From: Rhodobacteraceae bacterium LNNU 3342
Lineage (GTDB): Bacteria > Pseudomonadota > Alphaproteobacteria > Rhodobacterales > Rhodobacteraceae
Direction of reading: 5' to 3'
Assembly (NCBI GenBank): GCA_008711135.1
Contig: VUAW01000005.1
Coordinates: forward strand, 124,001-188,000
Length of the DNA: 64,000 bases
The notes under the pieces were generated by a model. That model saw only the letters and a program-made list of their open reading frames with translations, was not told the origin of the DNA and did not search any database. Positions 8,928 through 17,189 of the stretch are shown here, one piece after another; position 1 is the stretch's first letter, and each line of letters opens with the position of its first letter. The position numbers and the translations under genes were made by a program.

Positions 8928-10012
8928 TCCATCACCTTTGCGGGGACATAAACCTCGCCCTGCATCAGTTTCCGCGCCGTGCGGATCACGCCCGCGCTGA
9001 CCACATCCATGGTTTCGCCTTTGCCGGTGGTGGTCAACGCAACCTCCAGCACCCCGGCCGGATGTTCGACCACGACCATCCGATCGTCGCCTTCCGGGCG
9101 CAGGGCAAGCCCGTCCGAAACCGTTCCTTCCAGTACCGCAACCGTGGCGATGCAGGTGCCGCCGGTCACGGCCATGGCCGCATGGGTGCGGTCGGGCACG
9201 AAATACCGTGCGCAGATGGTCCCGCCGTTCTTCGGTTCGGCCAGAATTGCCACCTTTGGCACAACGCGGCCCGACACGTCGCCAAGGCCCATGCGGCGCC
9301 CGGCCTCAAGCCGCAGCGCCTCGATCCGGGCAAAGAACCCGGCATCGGCGTTCAACTCGGCCGGGGTCTCATAGCCGGTTTTGCGCAGGTCAATCGCCCG
9401 CAGCATCATCATCGGAACCGACACGTCGATCAGCGTAACCTCGACCCCGTCGATCTCTTCGCGGAGCTTGCCAGTTGGCAGCATGGCACCGGTCTTGGAG
9501 CCGGTAATGTCCATGAAGTTCAGCCGTACGGGTGCTGCCGTGCCGGGAACGCCGGCGATTTCCGCATCGCCATCATAAACAACCTTGCCATTCCGGGTCT
9601 GGACCACGGCCTCGATCCGGCTGCCGGTGTTGGCCTCATAGATGCGGACGCGGGTTTCACCCTCGGTCGCAGGAACCATCCCGCTTTCGATGGCAAAAGG
9701 CCCCACGCCCGACAGCATGTTTCCGCACGACGGGTTCGTATCCACTACGGCCTTGTCGATCAGCACCTGGGCAAAGTGGTAGTCCACATCCGCGTCGTCA
9801 CGTTCAGACGGGGCGACCATTGCAACCTTGCTGGTCAGCGAGTCCGCCCCGCCAAGCCCGTCGATCTGCCGCGCGTCGGGCGAACCCATCGCCGCGAGCA
9901 GGACGCGGGCCCGCGCTTCCTTGTCATCCGGAAGATCGGACAGCCGGAAGTAAGGCCCCTTGGAAGAGCCCCCCCGCATCAGGATGCAGGGGATCGCGAT
10001 CTGTTCGGTCAT
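8924..10012 (-). CDS. PrpF-family protein (aconitate/oxalomesaconate isomerase type)
   Basis: The 362-residue product belongs to the PrpF family of diaminopimelate-epimerase-fold isomerases. These move a double bond or catalyse cis-trans isomerisation in unsaturated tricarboxylates such as aconitate, 2-methylaconitate or 4-oxalomesaconate. Recognisable segments are PCILMRGGSSKGPYF at the N-terminus, the IDGLGGADSLTSKVA region and the DTNPSCGNMLSGVGPFAIE cysteine segment that supplies a catalytic residue. No prpB, prpC or prpD is present, so it is not part of a methylcitrate cycle. With TcuAB next door, an aconitate isomerase feeding the TCA cycle is an attractive inference. It lies between the fused TctAB gene (15-base gap) and the dehydrogenase (4-base overlap). 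Confidence 0.85.
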   Translation of the reverse strand: MTEQIAIPCILMRGGSSKGPYFRLSDLPDDKEARARVLLAAMGSPDARQIDGLGGADSLTSKVAMVAPSERDDADVDYHFAQVLIDKAVVDTNPSCGNMLSGVGPFAIESGMVPATEGETRVRIYEANTGSRIEAVVQTRNGKVVYDGDAEIAGVPGTAAPVRLNFMDITGSKTGAMLPTGKLREEIDGVEVTLIDVSVPMMMLRAIDLRKTGYETPAELNADAGFFARIEALRLEAGRRMGLGDVSGRVVPKVAILAEPKNGGTICARYFVPDRTHAAMAVTGGTCIATVAVLEGTVSDGLALRPEGDDRMVVVEHPAGVLEVALTTTGKGETMDVVSAGVIRTARKLMQGEVYVPAKVME

Positions 10013-10027
10013 GTCAACTCCTTGGTA

Positions 10028-12013
10028 TCAGCGCAGCGGCCAGGGCAGGTCATATGCCTCTTGCAGCCAGCCGCCGGGGAAGACGAGGTTGAGCGAGTTT
10101 GCCAGCGTCAGGATGAATGCCGCCGCAGCCACTGTCAGGATCAGCGTCATCGGCCAGGACGCCTTGGCCATCACGCGCAGGAAGGCCAGGAAGAACAGGA
10201 CCAGCGCGATGAAGAAGCCGAACAGCGCCACGACCCCCACGAACGCCGCAAGCCATGCCACCATGCCCCACGCCCCGAAGGGATCGTCGTTTTCGCGGGG
10301 CGCAGCCTCCATGTCAAAGTTCGCGGAGCTTTGCACCCGGCCCCGCAGCAGCGGCACAAGGACGATGATCGTCGCAAGCGCACCCGCCACCGCCGCCCAG
10401 GTCGGGAATATCCCGCCAAGCTGCGAAAGCATCATCGATTCATAAAGCGCAAAGGCGAAGGTCCCCAGCACGACGACCGCGAACAGGATCTGCGGCCACA
10501 GGGCGCTGGCCTTTGCCAGATCCGCCGCGCCTTCGGTCGCAACCGATGCCGACTGTTCGCCCGGACGGCGACGCGCGCCCAGCCAGATCGAGATCAGCGT
10601 GATCGCGATGATGGCAAGCACCAGCGGCCGGCCCAGGAAGCCCCAGCCATAGAACTGAACGGCCTGGTAAAGGTAGCGTTCGGACTGTTCGGCCAGCACG
10701 AAGCCGATCAGGAACGCCGGACGCGGCCACCCAAAGCGCTTGAGGAAGATACCGACGATGCCCACGGCCAGAAGCGCGACAAGATCATAGATCGAGCGAG
10801 TCGCCTGGAAGGCCGCGAAAGAGATCACCATGATCATGAACGGTGCGATCAGGGTGTAGCGGATCGTCGTCAGCCGCGCGATGCCCGGTGCCGCGATGAT
10901 GCACAGCAGCGTGCCGACTACGTTTGCGATCGCAAGGGTCCAGACGATCGTGTAGGTGATGTCGAGGTTGCGATCCGCCATGGCCGGTCCCGGCTGGACG
11001 CCCAGCAGGATCAGGCCCGCAAGGAACACGGCCATCGACCCCGATCCCGGGATGCCGAACAGCAGCGTCGGGATAAGCCCGCCACCCTCCTTGGCGTTGT
11101 TCGCGGATTCCGGCGCAATCACGCCGCGCACGTCGCCCTTGCCGAAGTTCGACCGGTCCTTGGATGTCTGGACCACGTGGCCATAGGCGATCCAGTCCAC
11201 CACGCTGCCCCCGAGGCCGGGAATGGCGCCGATAATTGCCCCCAGGCCCGCGCAGCGCAGCATCAGCCACTTGTGAATCCAGGTGTCGCGGATGCCGTCC
11301 ATCCATCCCCGGCCCAGCCGGCTGGAGCTGGAAATCGAGCTGCCGCTGCGCAGCAGGTCCACGATCTCGGGAACCGCGAACAAGCCAAGGGCCACGATGA
11401 CCAGCGGAACGCCGTCCATCAGGTAAAGCGTCCCGAATTCCATCCGGTATTCGCCCGTTGCCGGGGCGGAACCGATGCTGCCAAAGACAAGGCCAAGCCC
11501 GGCTGCGCCCACGCCCTTGGCAAGGTTGCTGCCCGAAAGAACGCCCACCATCGACAGGCCAAAGATGGCCAGCGCAAACAGTTCCGCCGAACTGAAGCTG
11601 AGGATCAGCGGCCGCGCGATGACGACAAATCCCGTCAGCACCAGCGCGCCAAACACCCCGCCAATCATCGACGCGGAAAAGGCGGCAGAGAGCGCACGCG
11701 CGGCCTCGCCCCGCTTGGACATCGGGAAGCCGTCAAGAACCGTCGCCTGGCTCGCCGTTGATCCAGGGATGCCCATCAACACGCTGGCGAACGTGTCGGA
11801 CGTGGGAATGACCGCGACAAGCCCGATCAACATGGCCAGTGCCGAGGTCTGGTCCATACCGTAGAGGAAGGGAAGCAGCAGCGAGAGCCCCACGATCCCG
11901 CCCAACCCTGGTAAGACCCCCACCATAAGCCCTAGCACAACACCAAGCGTCATGAAGCCTAGATGTTGCAGGGTCATCAACTCGGCGAGAGCGGCAAAGA
12001 GCGTCTCGAACAT
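10028..12013 (-). CDS. Tripartite tricarboxylate transporter permease, TctA fused to a TctB-like domain
   Basis: This 661-residue membrane protein is a natural fusion. Residues 1 to ~490 are a full TctA: the N-terminal GVLPGLGGIVGLSLLLPFLYGM and its internal repeat IGAIPGLGGSVVDWIAYGH, then FGIPGSGSMAVFLAGLILLGVQPGP. A charged linker (GARRRPGEQSASVATEGA, ~490-510) leads to ~150 residues with four more hydrophobic helices. These resemble the small subunit TctB, which is usually a separate protein of about 150 residues. No separate tctB is present between tctC and this gene. Together with TctC it should drive secondary uptake of a tri- or dicarboxylate. A hairpin separates it from tctC upstream. 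Confidence 0.92.
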   Translation of the reverse strand: MFETLFAALAELMTLQHLGFMTLGVVLGLMVGVLPGLGGIVGLSLLLPFLYGMDQTSALAMLIGLVAVIPTSDTFASVLMGIPGSTASQATVLDGFPMSKRGEAARALSAAFSASMIGGVFGALVLTGFVVIARPLILSFSSAELFALAIFGLSMVGVLSGSNLAKGVGAAGLGLVFGSIGSAPATGEYRMEFGTLYLMDGVPLVIVALGLFAVPEIVDLLRSGSSISSSSRLGRGWMDGIRDTWIHKWLMLRCAGLGAIIGAIPGLGGSVVDWIAYGHVVQTSKDRSNFGKGDVRGVIAPESANNAKEGGGLIPTLLFGIPGSGSMAVFLAGLILLGVQPGPAMADRNLDITYTIVWTLAIANVVGTLLCIIAAPGIARLTTIRYTLIAPFMIMVISFAAFQATRSIYDLVALLAVGIVGIFLKRFGWPRPAFLIGFVLAEQSERYLYQAVQFYGWGFLGRPLVLAIIAITLISIWLGARRRPGEQSASVATEGAADLAKASALWPQILFAVVVLGTFAFALYESMMLSQLGGIFPTWAAVAGALATIIVLVPLLRGRVQSSANFDMEAAPRENDDPFGAWGMVAWLAAFVGVVALFGFFIALVLFFLAFLRVMAKASWPMTLILTVAAAAFILTLANSLNLVFPGGWLQEAYDLPWPLR

Positions 12014-12044
12014 CAGAGAGCATCCTTCGGATCGTGGAATAGGA

Positions 12045-12070
12045 CCGCCGCCAGAAGGGTCTGGCGGCGG
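12045..12070 (-). promoter_or_regulatory. Intercistronic hairpin between tctC and tctAB
   Basis: CCGCCGCCAGA and TCTGGCGGCGG form a perfect 11-bp stem around AGGG, directly between the tctC stop (12093) and the tctAB start (12013). It lacks a T-run. It probably protects the tctC message or partly terminates transcription, giving more binding protein than permease. Confidence 0.7.
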
Positions 12071-12092
12071 CGGATGTAAACAGGCAGCTGCC

Positions 12093-13190
12093 TCAGAAAG
12101 TGACGCCGTGGTTCTGGGTCAGGTATTCCCGCACCCAGCTGCGAGCATCCTCGCTGATCGTCGTCGCGACGCGGTAGAGCGGCTCTACATCGTCGCCCAC
12201 GGCCTGTTCATAGGCGCCAAGTGCTGCTTCCTTGTTCGCCTGCAGTTCCGGGTCGTTGATCGCGTCGGCAAAGGCCTGGCGATAGGTTGCGACGATCTCG
12301 GGCGGGGTGCCCTTGGGCAGCATCGCCGGCTTCTGCGCGGCAAAGCCCGACGCGAAGAAGGCCATGTAGGCGTCGAATTCAACGCCCGACGGCGGCTGGC
12401 CGTGCATCATCTCGTAAGCTTCGACGAAATGCGGAAGGTCCGGGAAGGTCGGATCGCGCTGCACGTTGCCCTGCGCGTCCATAACACCCCACGAGAACAT
12501 CGGGATCGCGGTACCCGCATCCACCAGCGGCTGCACGTTCGACAGGTACGCCGCCGAGGTCTGGTAGTCGATCGTGGCCTCGCCCCGCTCAAAAGCCAGG
12601 CGGCCATCGCCACGGCCGGTCATGCCGAAGACGTGGCGCACGTTGAGGCCCATCACCAGGAAGGCCAGCATCGGCACCAGGTCAAGCGAGGTCGCGCCCT
12701 GGCTTGCATAGACCAGTTCCTGATCGGCCAGCTGACCCAGCTGCGACGCATCCTGAATGCCAAAGCGCGCAGGCAGGTACACGACACCACCCGTCGGCGA
12801 CACCAGGACCGGCGGCATGACCTCATAGTCATAGCGAACGCGCGGGTCGCCCAGCAGGTACGGGAACTGCGTCGAACCGGAGGTGCCGATGAAGGTCAGG
12901 CCATCCGGACGCGCCCGCGCCATGAACTCGTTGGTGCCGGTGATCGAGCCGCCGCCCGGGACGTTGCGGATGATCACGTTCGGCTGCCCCGGCAGGTGAC
13001 GGCTCAGGTACGGCGCCAGGAAACGCGCCCAGGCGTCCGATCCGCCACCTTCCGAGAACGGGATCACCCACTCGATGTTGCGGCCGGCAAAGTTTACGCC
13101 CTGTGCCAGCGCCCGGCTGCCCGGAAGCGCTGCAGCGGCAAGCGTGCCACCTGCTGCGGCAAGAAAGCCGCGTCTGCCAAGTTTTGTCAT
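12093..13190 (-). CDS. TctC-family (Bug) tripartite tricarboxylate solute-binding protein
   Basis: The 365-residue periplasmic receptor starts at 13190 (MTKLGRRGFLAAAGGTLAAAALPGSRALA), preceded by GGGAGGG. The N-terminus has twin arginines before a hydrophobic stretch and an ALA cleavage site, so Tat export is likely. The mature part shows Bug-family features: an N-terminal strand ending in EWVIPFSEGGGSDAWARFLAPYL and PNVIIRNVPGGGSITGTNEF, where the ligand carboxylate usually binds. The frame extends upstream for 72 codons without signal or homology, through the operator. First gene of the tctC - tctAB - prpF - dehydrogenase operon. Ligand unknown, probably a di- or tricarboxylate. Confidence 0.92.
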   Translation of the reverse strand: MTKLGRRGFLAAAGGTLAAAALPGSRALAQGVNFAGRNIEWVIPFSEGGGSDAWARFLAPYLSRHLPGQPNVIIRNVPGGGSITGTNEFMARARPDGLTFIGTSGSTQFPYLLGDPRVRYDYEVMPPVLVSPTGGVVYLPARFGIQDASQLGQLADQELVYASQGATSLDLVPMLAFLVMGLNVRHVFGMTGRGDGRLAFERGEATIDYQTSAAYLSNVQPLVDAGTAIPMFSWGVMDAQGNVQRDPTFPDLPHFVEAYEMMHGQPPSGVEFDAYMAFFASGFAAQKPAMLPKGTPPEIVATYRQAFADAINDPELQANKEAALGAYEQAVGDDVEPLYRVATTISEDARSWVREYLTQNHGVTF

Positions 13191-13326
13191 GTACCCTCCC
13201 AACGTGGTCGTAGCCTTAAGCCTGCCAGCCGCCGGTTCCTGCGTCGGGCGGCGGCACGCGGACCCCTGCGGAAGCGCCTGCAGCCAACCACGCGAATCCA
13301 TCCCCGTCAGGATCCGGTTGCTGTGT

Positions 13327-13344
13327 TGTATCCACTGGTATACA
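13327..13344. promoter_or_regulatory. Palindromic operator, copy 2
   Basis: TGTATCCACTGGTATACA lies between the divergent tctC and hydroxyacid dehydrogenase genes (136 and 72 bases from their starts). Fifteen of its 18 bases match the reverse complement of the site at 6770-6787, and both half-sites are identical. This links the tct operon and the divergent dehydrogenase to the GntR/FCD regulator encoded at 6061-6735. Confidence 0.7.
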
Positions 13345-13416
13345 GGGAACCGGCAAAGATCAAGCGGCTGCGTCGGGCGCCTGCATCCCCCGCGCCAAAT
13401 TGACAAAAGCGGGGGA

Positions 13417-14382
13417 ATGATGCGGATCGCGGTTCTGGACGACTATGCTGGCGTGGCTCTCGGGCTCGCCGATTGGGCCTCGCTCAGGGCCGAGGTGACG
13501 GTGTTCCGCGACACGCTGAAGAACATGCCGGCGCTGGCGCAAAGGCTTCAGCCGTTCGAGGTGATCTGCGTGATGCGTGAACGGACCCCGATCCCCCGGG
13601 ACCTGCTGGCCCAGTTGCCGAACCTGCGCCTGATCGTGACCAGCGGCCCCCGCAACAACGCCATTGACCTGAAGGCTGCGACCGAGGCCGGCATTACCGT
13701 CTGTGGAACCCAATCGCGCAAGACCACCACCTCCGAACTGGCGATGCTGCTGCTCCTGTCGCTTGCCCGCAATCTGCTACCAGAGGCCGCCTCAATCGCC
13801 GCTGGCGGATGGCAGGTCGGGCTTGGGCGGGATCTGAATGGGCTGACCCTTGGACTGGTCGGCCTTGGAAACATCGGCCAACAGTTGGCCGCACTTGGCC
13901 GAGCCTTTGGGATGGAAGTTTGCGCTTGGTCGCAGAACCTGACGCCTGAGCGGTGCGAGGCCGCAGGCGTCACCTTCTGCCCGACGCTAGATGCGTTGAT
14001 ACCGGCGAGCGACGCCATATCCGTTCACCTTGTCCTGTCAGACCGCACTCGCGGCTTGATTGATGCCCCTGCTTTGGCCGCGATGAAGCCCGACGCGATG
14101 CTGATCAATACCTCGCGCGGGCCCATCATCCGGACCGAGGCGCTTCTTGACGCCCTGCGGGCCGAACCCGGGCGCAAGGCGGCGCTTGATGTCTTTGACA
14201 TCGAACCTTTGCCGGCAGGCCACCCCCTGCACGATGCCGAGCTCGTCGGCCGCGGGCAGCTTTTGCTGACGCCGCATCTTGGGTATGTGACCGAGGCCAC
14301 GTGGAAGCTCTTCTATCGCCAGACTGTCGAGGCAATCGCCGCGTGGCAGGCCGGCGCACCGATCAGGGTCCTGACCGCCTGA
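13417..14382 (+). CDS. D-isomer-specific 2-hydroxyacid dehydrogenase
   Basis: This 321-residue NAD(P)-dependent dehydrogenase has the Rossmann motif GLVGLGNIGQQLA (residues ~149-161), the catalytic-Arg region INTSRGPII, an acidic segment DVFDIEPLPAGHPL and the catalytic-His segment LLTPHLGYVTEATW. These define the family that includes D-3-phosphoglycerate, glyoxylate and hydroxypyruvate reductases; the substrate is not fixed. Two adjacent ATG codons (13417 and 13420) follow GGGGG; the second has the better spacing. It is divergent from tctC and shares the operator region, so it probably acts in the same carboxylate pathway, perhaps on a 2-oxo product. Confidence 0.88.
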   Translation: MMRIAVLDDYAGVALGLADWASLRAEVTVFRDTLKNMPALAQRLQPFEVICVMRERTPIPRDLLAQLPNLRLIVTSGPRNNAIDLKAATEAGITVCGTQSRKTTTSELAMLLLLSLARNLLPEAASIAAGGWQVGLGRDLNGLTLGLVGLGNIGQQLAALGRAFGMEVCAWSQNLTPERCEAAGVTFCPTLDALIPASDAISVHLVLSDRTRGLIDAPALAAMKPDAMLINTSRGPIIRTEALLDALRAEPGRKAALDVFDIEPLPAGHPLHDAELVGRGQLLLTPHLGYVTEATWKLFYRQTVEAIAAWQAGAPIRVLTA

Positions 14383-14477
14383 GCCGTGCCGGGACGCGAT
14401 ACCCCCTTTGCCCAAACGGCGCTTCTGCATGTCGAGGTCGCACCCTAAATCTCTGGTAACAATCCCGGAGAGACACC

Positions 14478-14621
14478 ATGAACGCGAATTTCCTGAGCCG
14501 CCTGCTGGGCGGCATCGACTCTGCTTTTGCTAATCTGCGCCGCTACCGCGGGATCGAGCTGCTGGCCGAATGCCATGCCAGCCCCGATCTGCTGCGCCGC
14601 CGCTTGGGGCTGGATGCCTGA
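14478..14621 (+). CDS. Small protein of 47 residues, unknown
   Basis: An ATG at 14478, with GGAGAG 6 bases upstream, opens a 47-residue frame (begins MNANFLSRLLGG, ends LLRRRLGLDA). The product is basic, with two short amphipathic helices; the YRGIELLAECHASPDLLRRRLGL part is loosely like small DUF1127-type proteins, though I cannot confirm this. It lies between the hydroxyacid dehydrogenase and the lysR gene, 45 bases before the latter, and may be co-transcribed with it. The good ribosome binding site and codon use support a real gene. Confidence 0.5.
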   Translation: MNANFLSRLLGGIDSAFANLRRYRGIELLAECHASPDLLRRRLGLDA

Positions 14622-14666
14622 CACGGGCTGTGCGAGGCTGCGGCCGTCACCAAGAACGGCGGAACC

Positions 14667-15620
14667 GTGCCTACTTTTGATCCTGTAACTGCCCGTCTCA
14701 TCCTGACTATCGCCCGTGAAGGGTCCATCGCCCGCGCCGCGCAGCAGGAACGCATCGCGCCTTCGGCCGTCAGCCGGCGCGTTGCCGAACTTGAAGGGCG
14801 GGCGGGCGTCGTCCTCTTTGACCGCTCGGCGCAGGGCGTGCGCCTTACTGCAGCCGGGGAGGCCTATGCGGACGGCGCCCGCAGCATCCTGCAGCAGATC
14901 GAGGATCTGGACCTGCGGATGTCCGGGTTCGCCCAAGGCCGCACCGGTCGCCTGCGACTTGCCTGCACCAGTTCGGCCCTGTCAGGCATTTTGCCAGAGA
15001 TGCTGGCCCGCTATGCAAAGGATTACCCGGACGTCGTCCTTGATATCCGCGAAATGTACGGCGCGGCCACCTTGGTCGCCTTGTCGGATGCCGAGGTCGA
15101 TCTGGCCGTTCTGACCGACAACCACGATTTTTCCAATTATGATGTAACGCCCATCGGCTCTGACAACGTTTGGGTCATCGGATCGCCCGATCATCCGCTG
15201 GCGCCCGTTCTTGCCCCCGCCCGGCCGGTCTGCTTCGACATCGTTGTCGGGCATGAGATCGTCGGCTTTCACCATTCCGGCGCACTCGACCGCCTCCTGA
15301 CGGATGCCGCCGCCCGCGCCGGCCGCACCATCGGCGAACGCGTGAACGTCGAGACGATGTCCTCGCTCGTCCGGATGGTCGAGGCGGGATTCGGCATCGG
15401 CTTCCTGCGCGAATCCAGTCTCCATCTGCTTGCAGGGACGGATCTGGTGGGCGCACCGCTGGCGGAACAATGGGCGCAGCGCAACATGCTGGTCGCGATG
15501 CGCAGGCAGGCCCACCGTTCCGCGGCACAGCACAATTTCATCCGTTTGGCAAGCGAACTTCGCGCCGCGCTACTGGCTAGATCAGGGCGTGGCGCACCCG
15601 GGCAGAAATCCACTCGCTGA
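14667..15620 (+). CDS. LysR-family transcriptional regulator
   Basis: The 317-residue regulator has a classical N-terminal helix-turn-helix (ARAAQQERIAPSAVSRRVAELE, residues ~22-43) and a periplasmic-binding-like effector domain starting about residue 90 (TGRLRLACTSSALSGILPEML). The start is GTG at 14667 with GGCGGAA before it. The 3' end runs 44 bases into the 3' end of the convergent phnE gene. It may regulate the phn transporter or the divergent hydroxyacid genes; LysR proteins normally act on divergent genes, but neither neighbour is divergent from it, so its target is open. Confidence 0.9.
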   Translation: MPTFDPVTARLILTIAREGSIARAAQQERIAPSAVSRRVAELEGRAGVVLFDRSAQGVRLTAAGEAYADGARSILQQIEDLDLRMSGFAQGRTGRLRLACTSSALSGILPEMLARYAKDYPDVVLDIREMYGAATLVALSDAEVDLAVLTDNHDFSNYDVTPIGSDNVWVIGSPDHPLAPVLAPARPVCFDIVVGHEIVGFHHSGALDRLLTDAAARAGRTIGERVNVETMSSLVRMVEAGFGIGFLRESSLHLLAGTDLVGAPLAEQWAQRNMLVAMRRQAHRSAAQHNFIRLASELRAALLARSGRGAPGQKSTR

Positions 15621-16398
15621 TCACAACGGTTGCGAGGATCACCAGAATGATCATCGTGACCTGCGGCCAGGCAAGCACGTTCAGGCTGGCCTGAAGCTGC
15701 GTACCAATGCCTCCCGCGCCCACCAGCCCCAGGATCGCGCTTTCGCGGATGTTGATGTCCCAGCGGAACACGCTGATGCCATAGAAGGTTGGCAACACCT
15801 GCGGGATGATCGCATAGTTCAGCACCTGTGCCTGGCTTGCCCCGGTGGCGGTGACGGCCTCGACCTGCTTGATGTCCGTCTCCTCGATCGCTTCGTAAAG
15901 CAGCTTGCCGACGAAGCCGATCGACCGGAAGGCAATGGCCAGAATGCCCGCCAGCAGGCCGGGGCCGAGGATTGACACCAGCAGCAGCGCCCAGATCAGC
16001 GAATTGATCGACCGGCTGGCCACGATCAGGAACAGCGCGCAGGGCCGGGCGATCAGCCGCGACGGCGTGGTGTTCTGCGCCGCAAGAAACGCCAGCGGCG
16101 CAGCCATCACCACCCCCAGTAGCGTCCCCAAGGTCGCGATGTTGATCGTGTCCCAAAGCGGCTTCCACAACCGGCTCATGTAGTCCCACCGGGGCGGGAG
16201 CATGCGGCTGCCGAGGTCCTGCGCGGCCTGCGGCGCGTCGTGGACAAAGACCCACATCGTCCGCGCCGTCATGACGTTCCAGCAATAGATGAACAGCGCC
16301 ACCACGATCAGCCAGAACAGCCACAGCACAAGCTGCGCGCGCGGGGTGCGGTGCCGCCAGATGCGGTCGTGCGTCAGGGCATCGCTCATCGCACCCAC
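15577..16398 (-). CDS. phnE: Phosphonate-type ABC transporter permease (second PhnE)
   Basis: This 273-residue inner-membrane permease has the PhnE pattern: an N-terminal helix (LVLWLFWLIVVALFIYCW), about five more helices, and the EAA-like loop EAIEETDIKQVEAVTATGASQAQVL, which docks to the ATPase, followed by FRWDINIRESAILGLVGAGGIGTQL. It overlaps the upstream phnE by 13 bases, and its 3' end overlaps the convergent lysR by 44 bases. The pair presumably forms a heterodimeric channel. No C-P lyase genes (phnG-M) are present, so phosphonate, phosphite or another phosphorus ester could be the substrate. Confidence 0.92.
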   Translation of the reverse strand: MGAMSDALTHDRIWRHRTPRAQLVLWLFWLIVVALFIYCWNVMTARTMWVFVHDAPQAAQDLGSRMLPPRWDYMSRLWKPLWDTINIATLGTLLGVVMAAPLAFLAAQNTTPSRLIARPCALFLIVASRSINSLIWALLLVSILGPGLLAGILAIAFRSIGFVGKLLYEAIEETDIKQVEAVTATGASQAQVLNYAIIPQVLPTFYGISVFRWDINIRESAILGLVGAGGIGTQLQASLNVLAWPQVTMIILVILATVVISEWISARVRHALI

Positions 16399-17189
16399 CT
16401 CCGCAGATGGCTTGATAAATATTCCGCCAGCATGACGATGGCGATGATGATAAGAAGGATCGCCCCCGCGCTGTCGTATTCATACCGGTTCAGCGCCGTG
16501 TTCAGCGTCCCGCCGATCCCGCCTGCGCCCACGATCCCGATGACCGCGCTTTCGCGGAAGTTGATGTCGAGCCGATAGAGCGACAGCCCGATCAGCCGCG
16601 GCATGACCTGCGGCTGGACGGCATAGTTGATCAACTGCCACCAGCCGGCACCTGTGGCTCGGATAGCCTCGGCCGCACTTTCGTTGATATCCTCGATATC
16701 CTCGGCCAGCAGCTTGGCGATGAAGCCGATCGTGGCAAAGGTCAGCGTCAGGAAGCCGGCAAAGGCTCCAAAGCCGAACAGCGCCACGAAAAAGATTGCG
16801 ACGATGATCTCCTGCACCGCGCGGGACACCGCAATGATGCTGCGGCAGATGGGATAAAGCCACCTTGGCGCGATGTTGCGGGCCGCGCCGATCCCCACCG
16901 GGATCGAGATCAGGATGCCCACCACGGTCGAGGTGAAGGTCATCGTCAGGCTTTCCACCAGCCCGGTGGAGATGTCGCGCCAGCGGGTGGTGAAGTCCGG
17001 CTGAAGGAACCCGCCTATGAAACGCAGGCCGCGCTCCCATCCTTCGACCATCCGAGTCCAGTTCACCTCGACCGAGCCGATGGCGAGGATCAGGTAAGCA
17101 ATTGCGCCGACAGTCAGGACCAGCCGCCAGCGCCGGTCGCGGATCAGCTGCGGCGGGCGCCGCCAGGTTGTGGGATAAGCCGCCGTCAT
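16386..17189 (-). CDS. phnE: Phosphonate-type ABC transporter permease (first PhnE)
   Basis: The 267-residue protein is a paralogue of its downstream neighbour, with the same EAA-loop ([35 protein letters not shown]) and a near-identical [25 protein letters not shown] segment. Six hydrophobic helices are expected. It starts inside the last bases of phnC (ATGA overlap at 17186-17189). Tandem phnE genes are common in alphaproteobacterial phnCDE operons. Confidence 0.92.
   Translation of the reverse strand: MTAAYPTTWRRPPQLIRDRRWRLVLTVGAIAYLILAIGSVEVNWTRMVEGWERGLRFIGGFLQPDFTTRWRDISTGLVESLTMTFTSTVVGILISIPVGIGAARNIAPRWLYPICRSIIAVSRAVQEIIVAIFFVALFGFGAFAGFLTLTFATIGFIAKLLAEDIEDINESAAEAIRATGAGWWQLINYAVQPQVMPRLIGLSLYRLDINFRESAVIGIVGAGGIGGTLNTALNRYEYDSAGAILLIIIAIVMLAEYLSSHLRRWVR

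Noticed and set aside
8609-11761. 1050-codon open frame on the + strand
   Set aside because: It is antisense to the dehydrogenase, PrpF and TctAB genes, which have clear motifs. Its product is an Arg/His/Gln/Asp-rich low-complexity chain, typical of antisense frames in GC-rich DNA.
13191-13416. N-terminal extension of the tctC frame to 13406
   Set aside because: It contains no signal or homology and runs through the operator; GGGAGGG and the Tat-like signal place the start at 13190.
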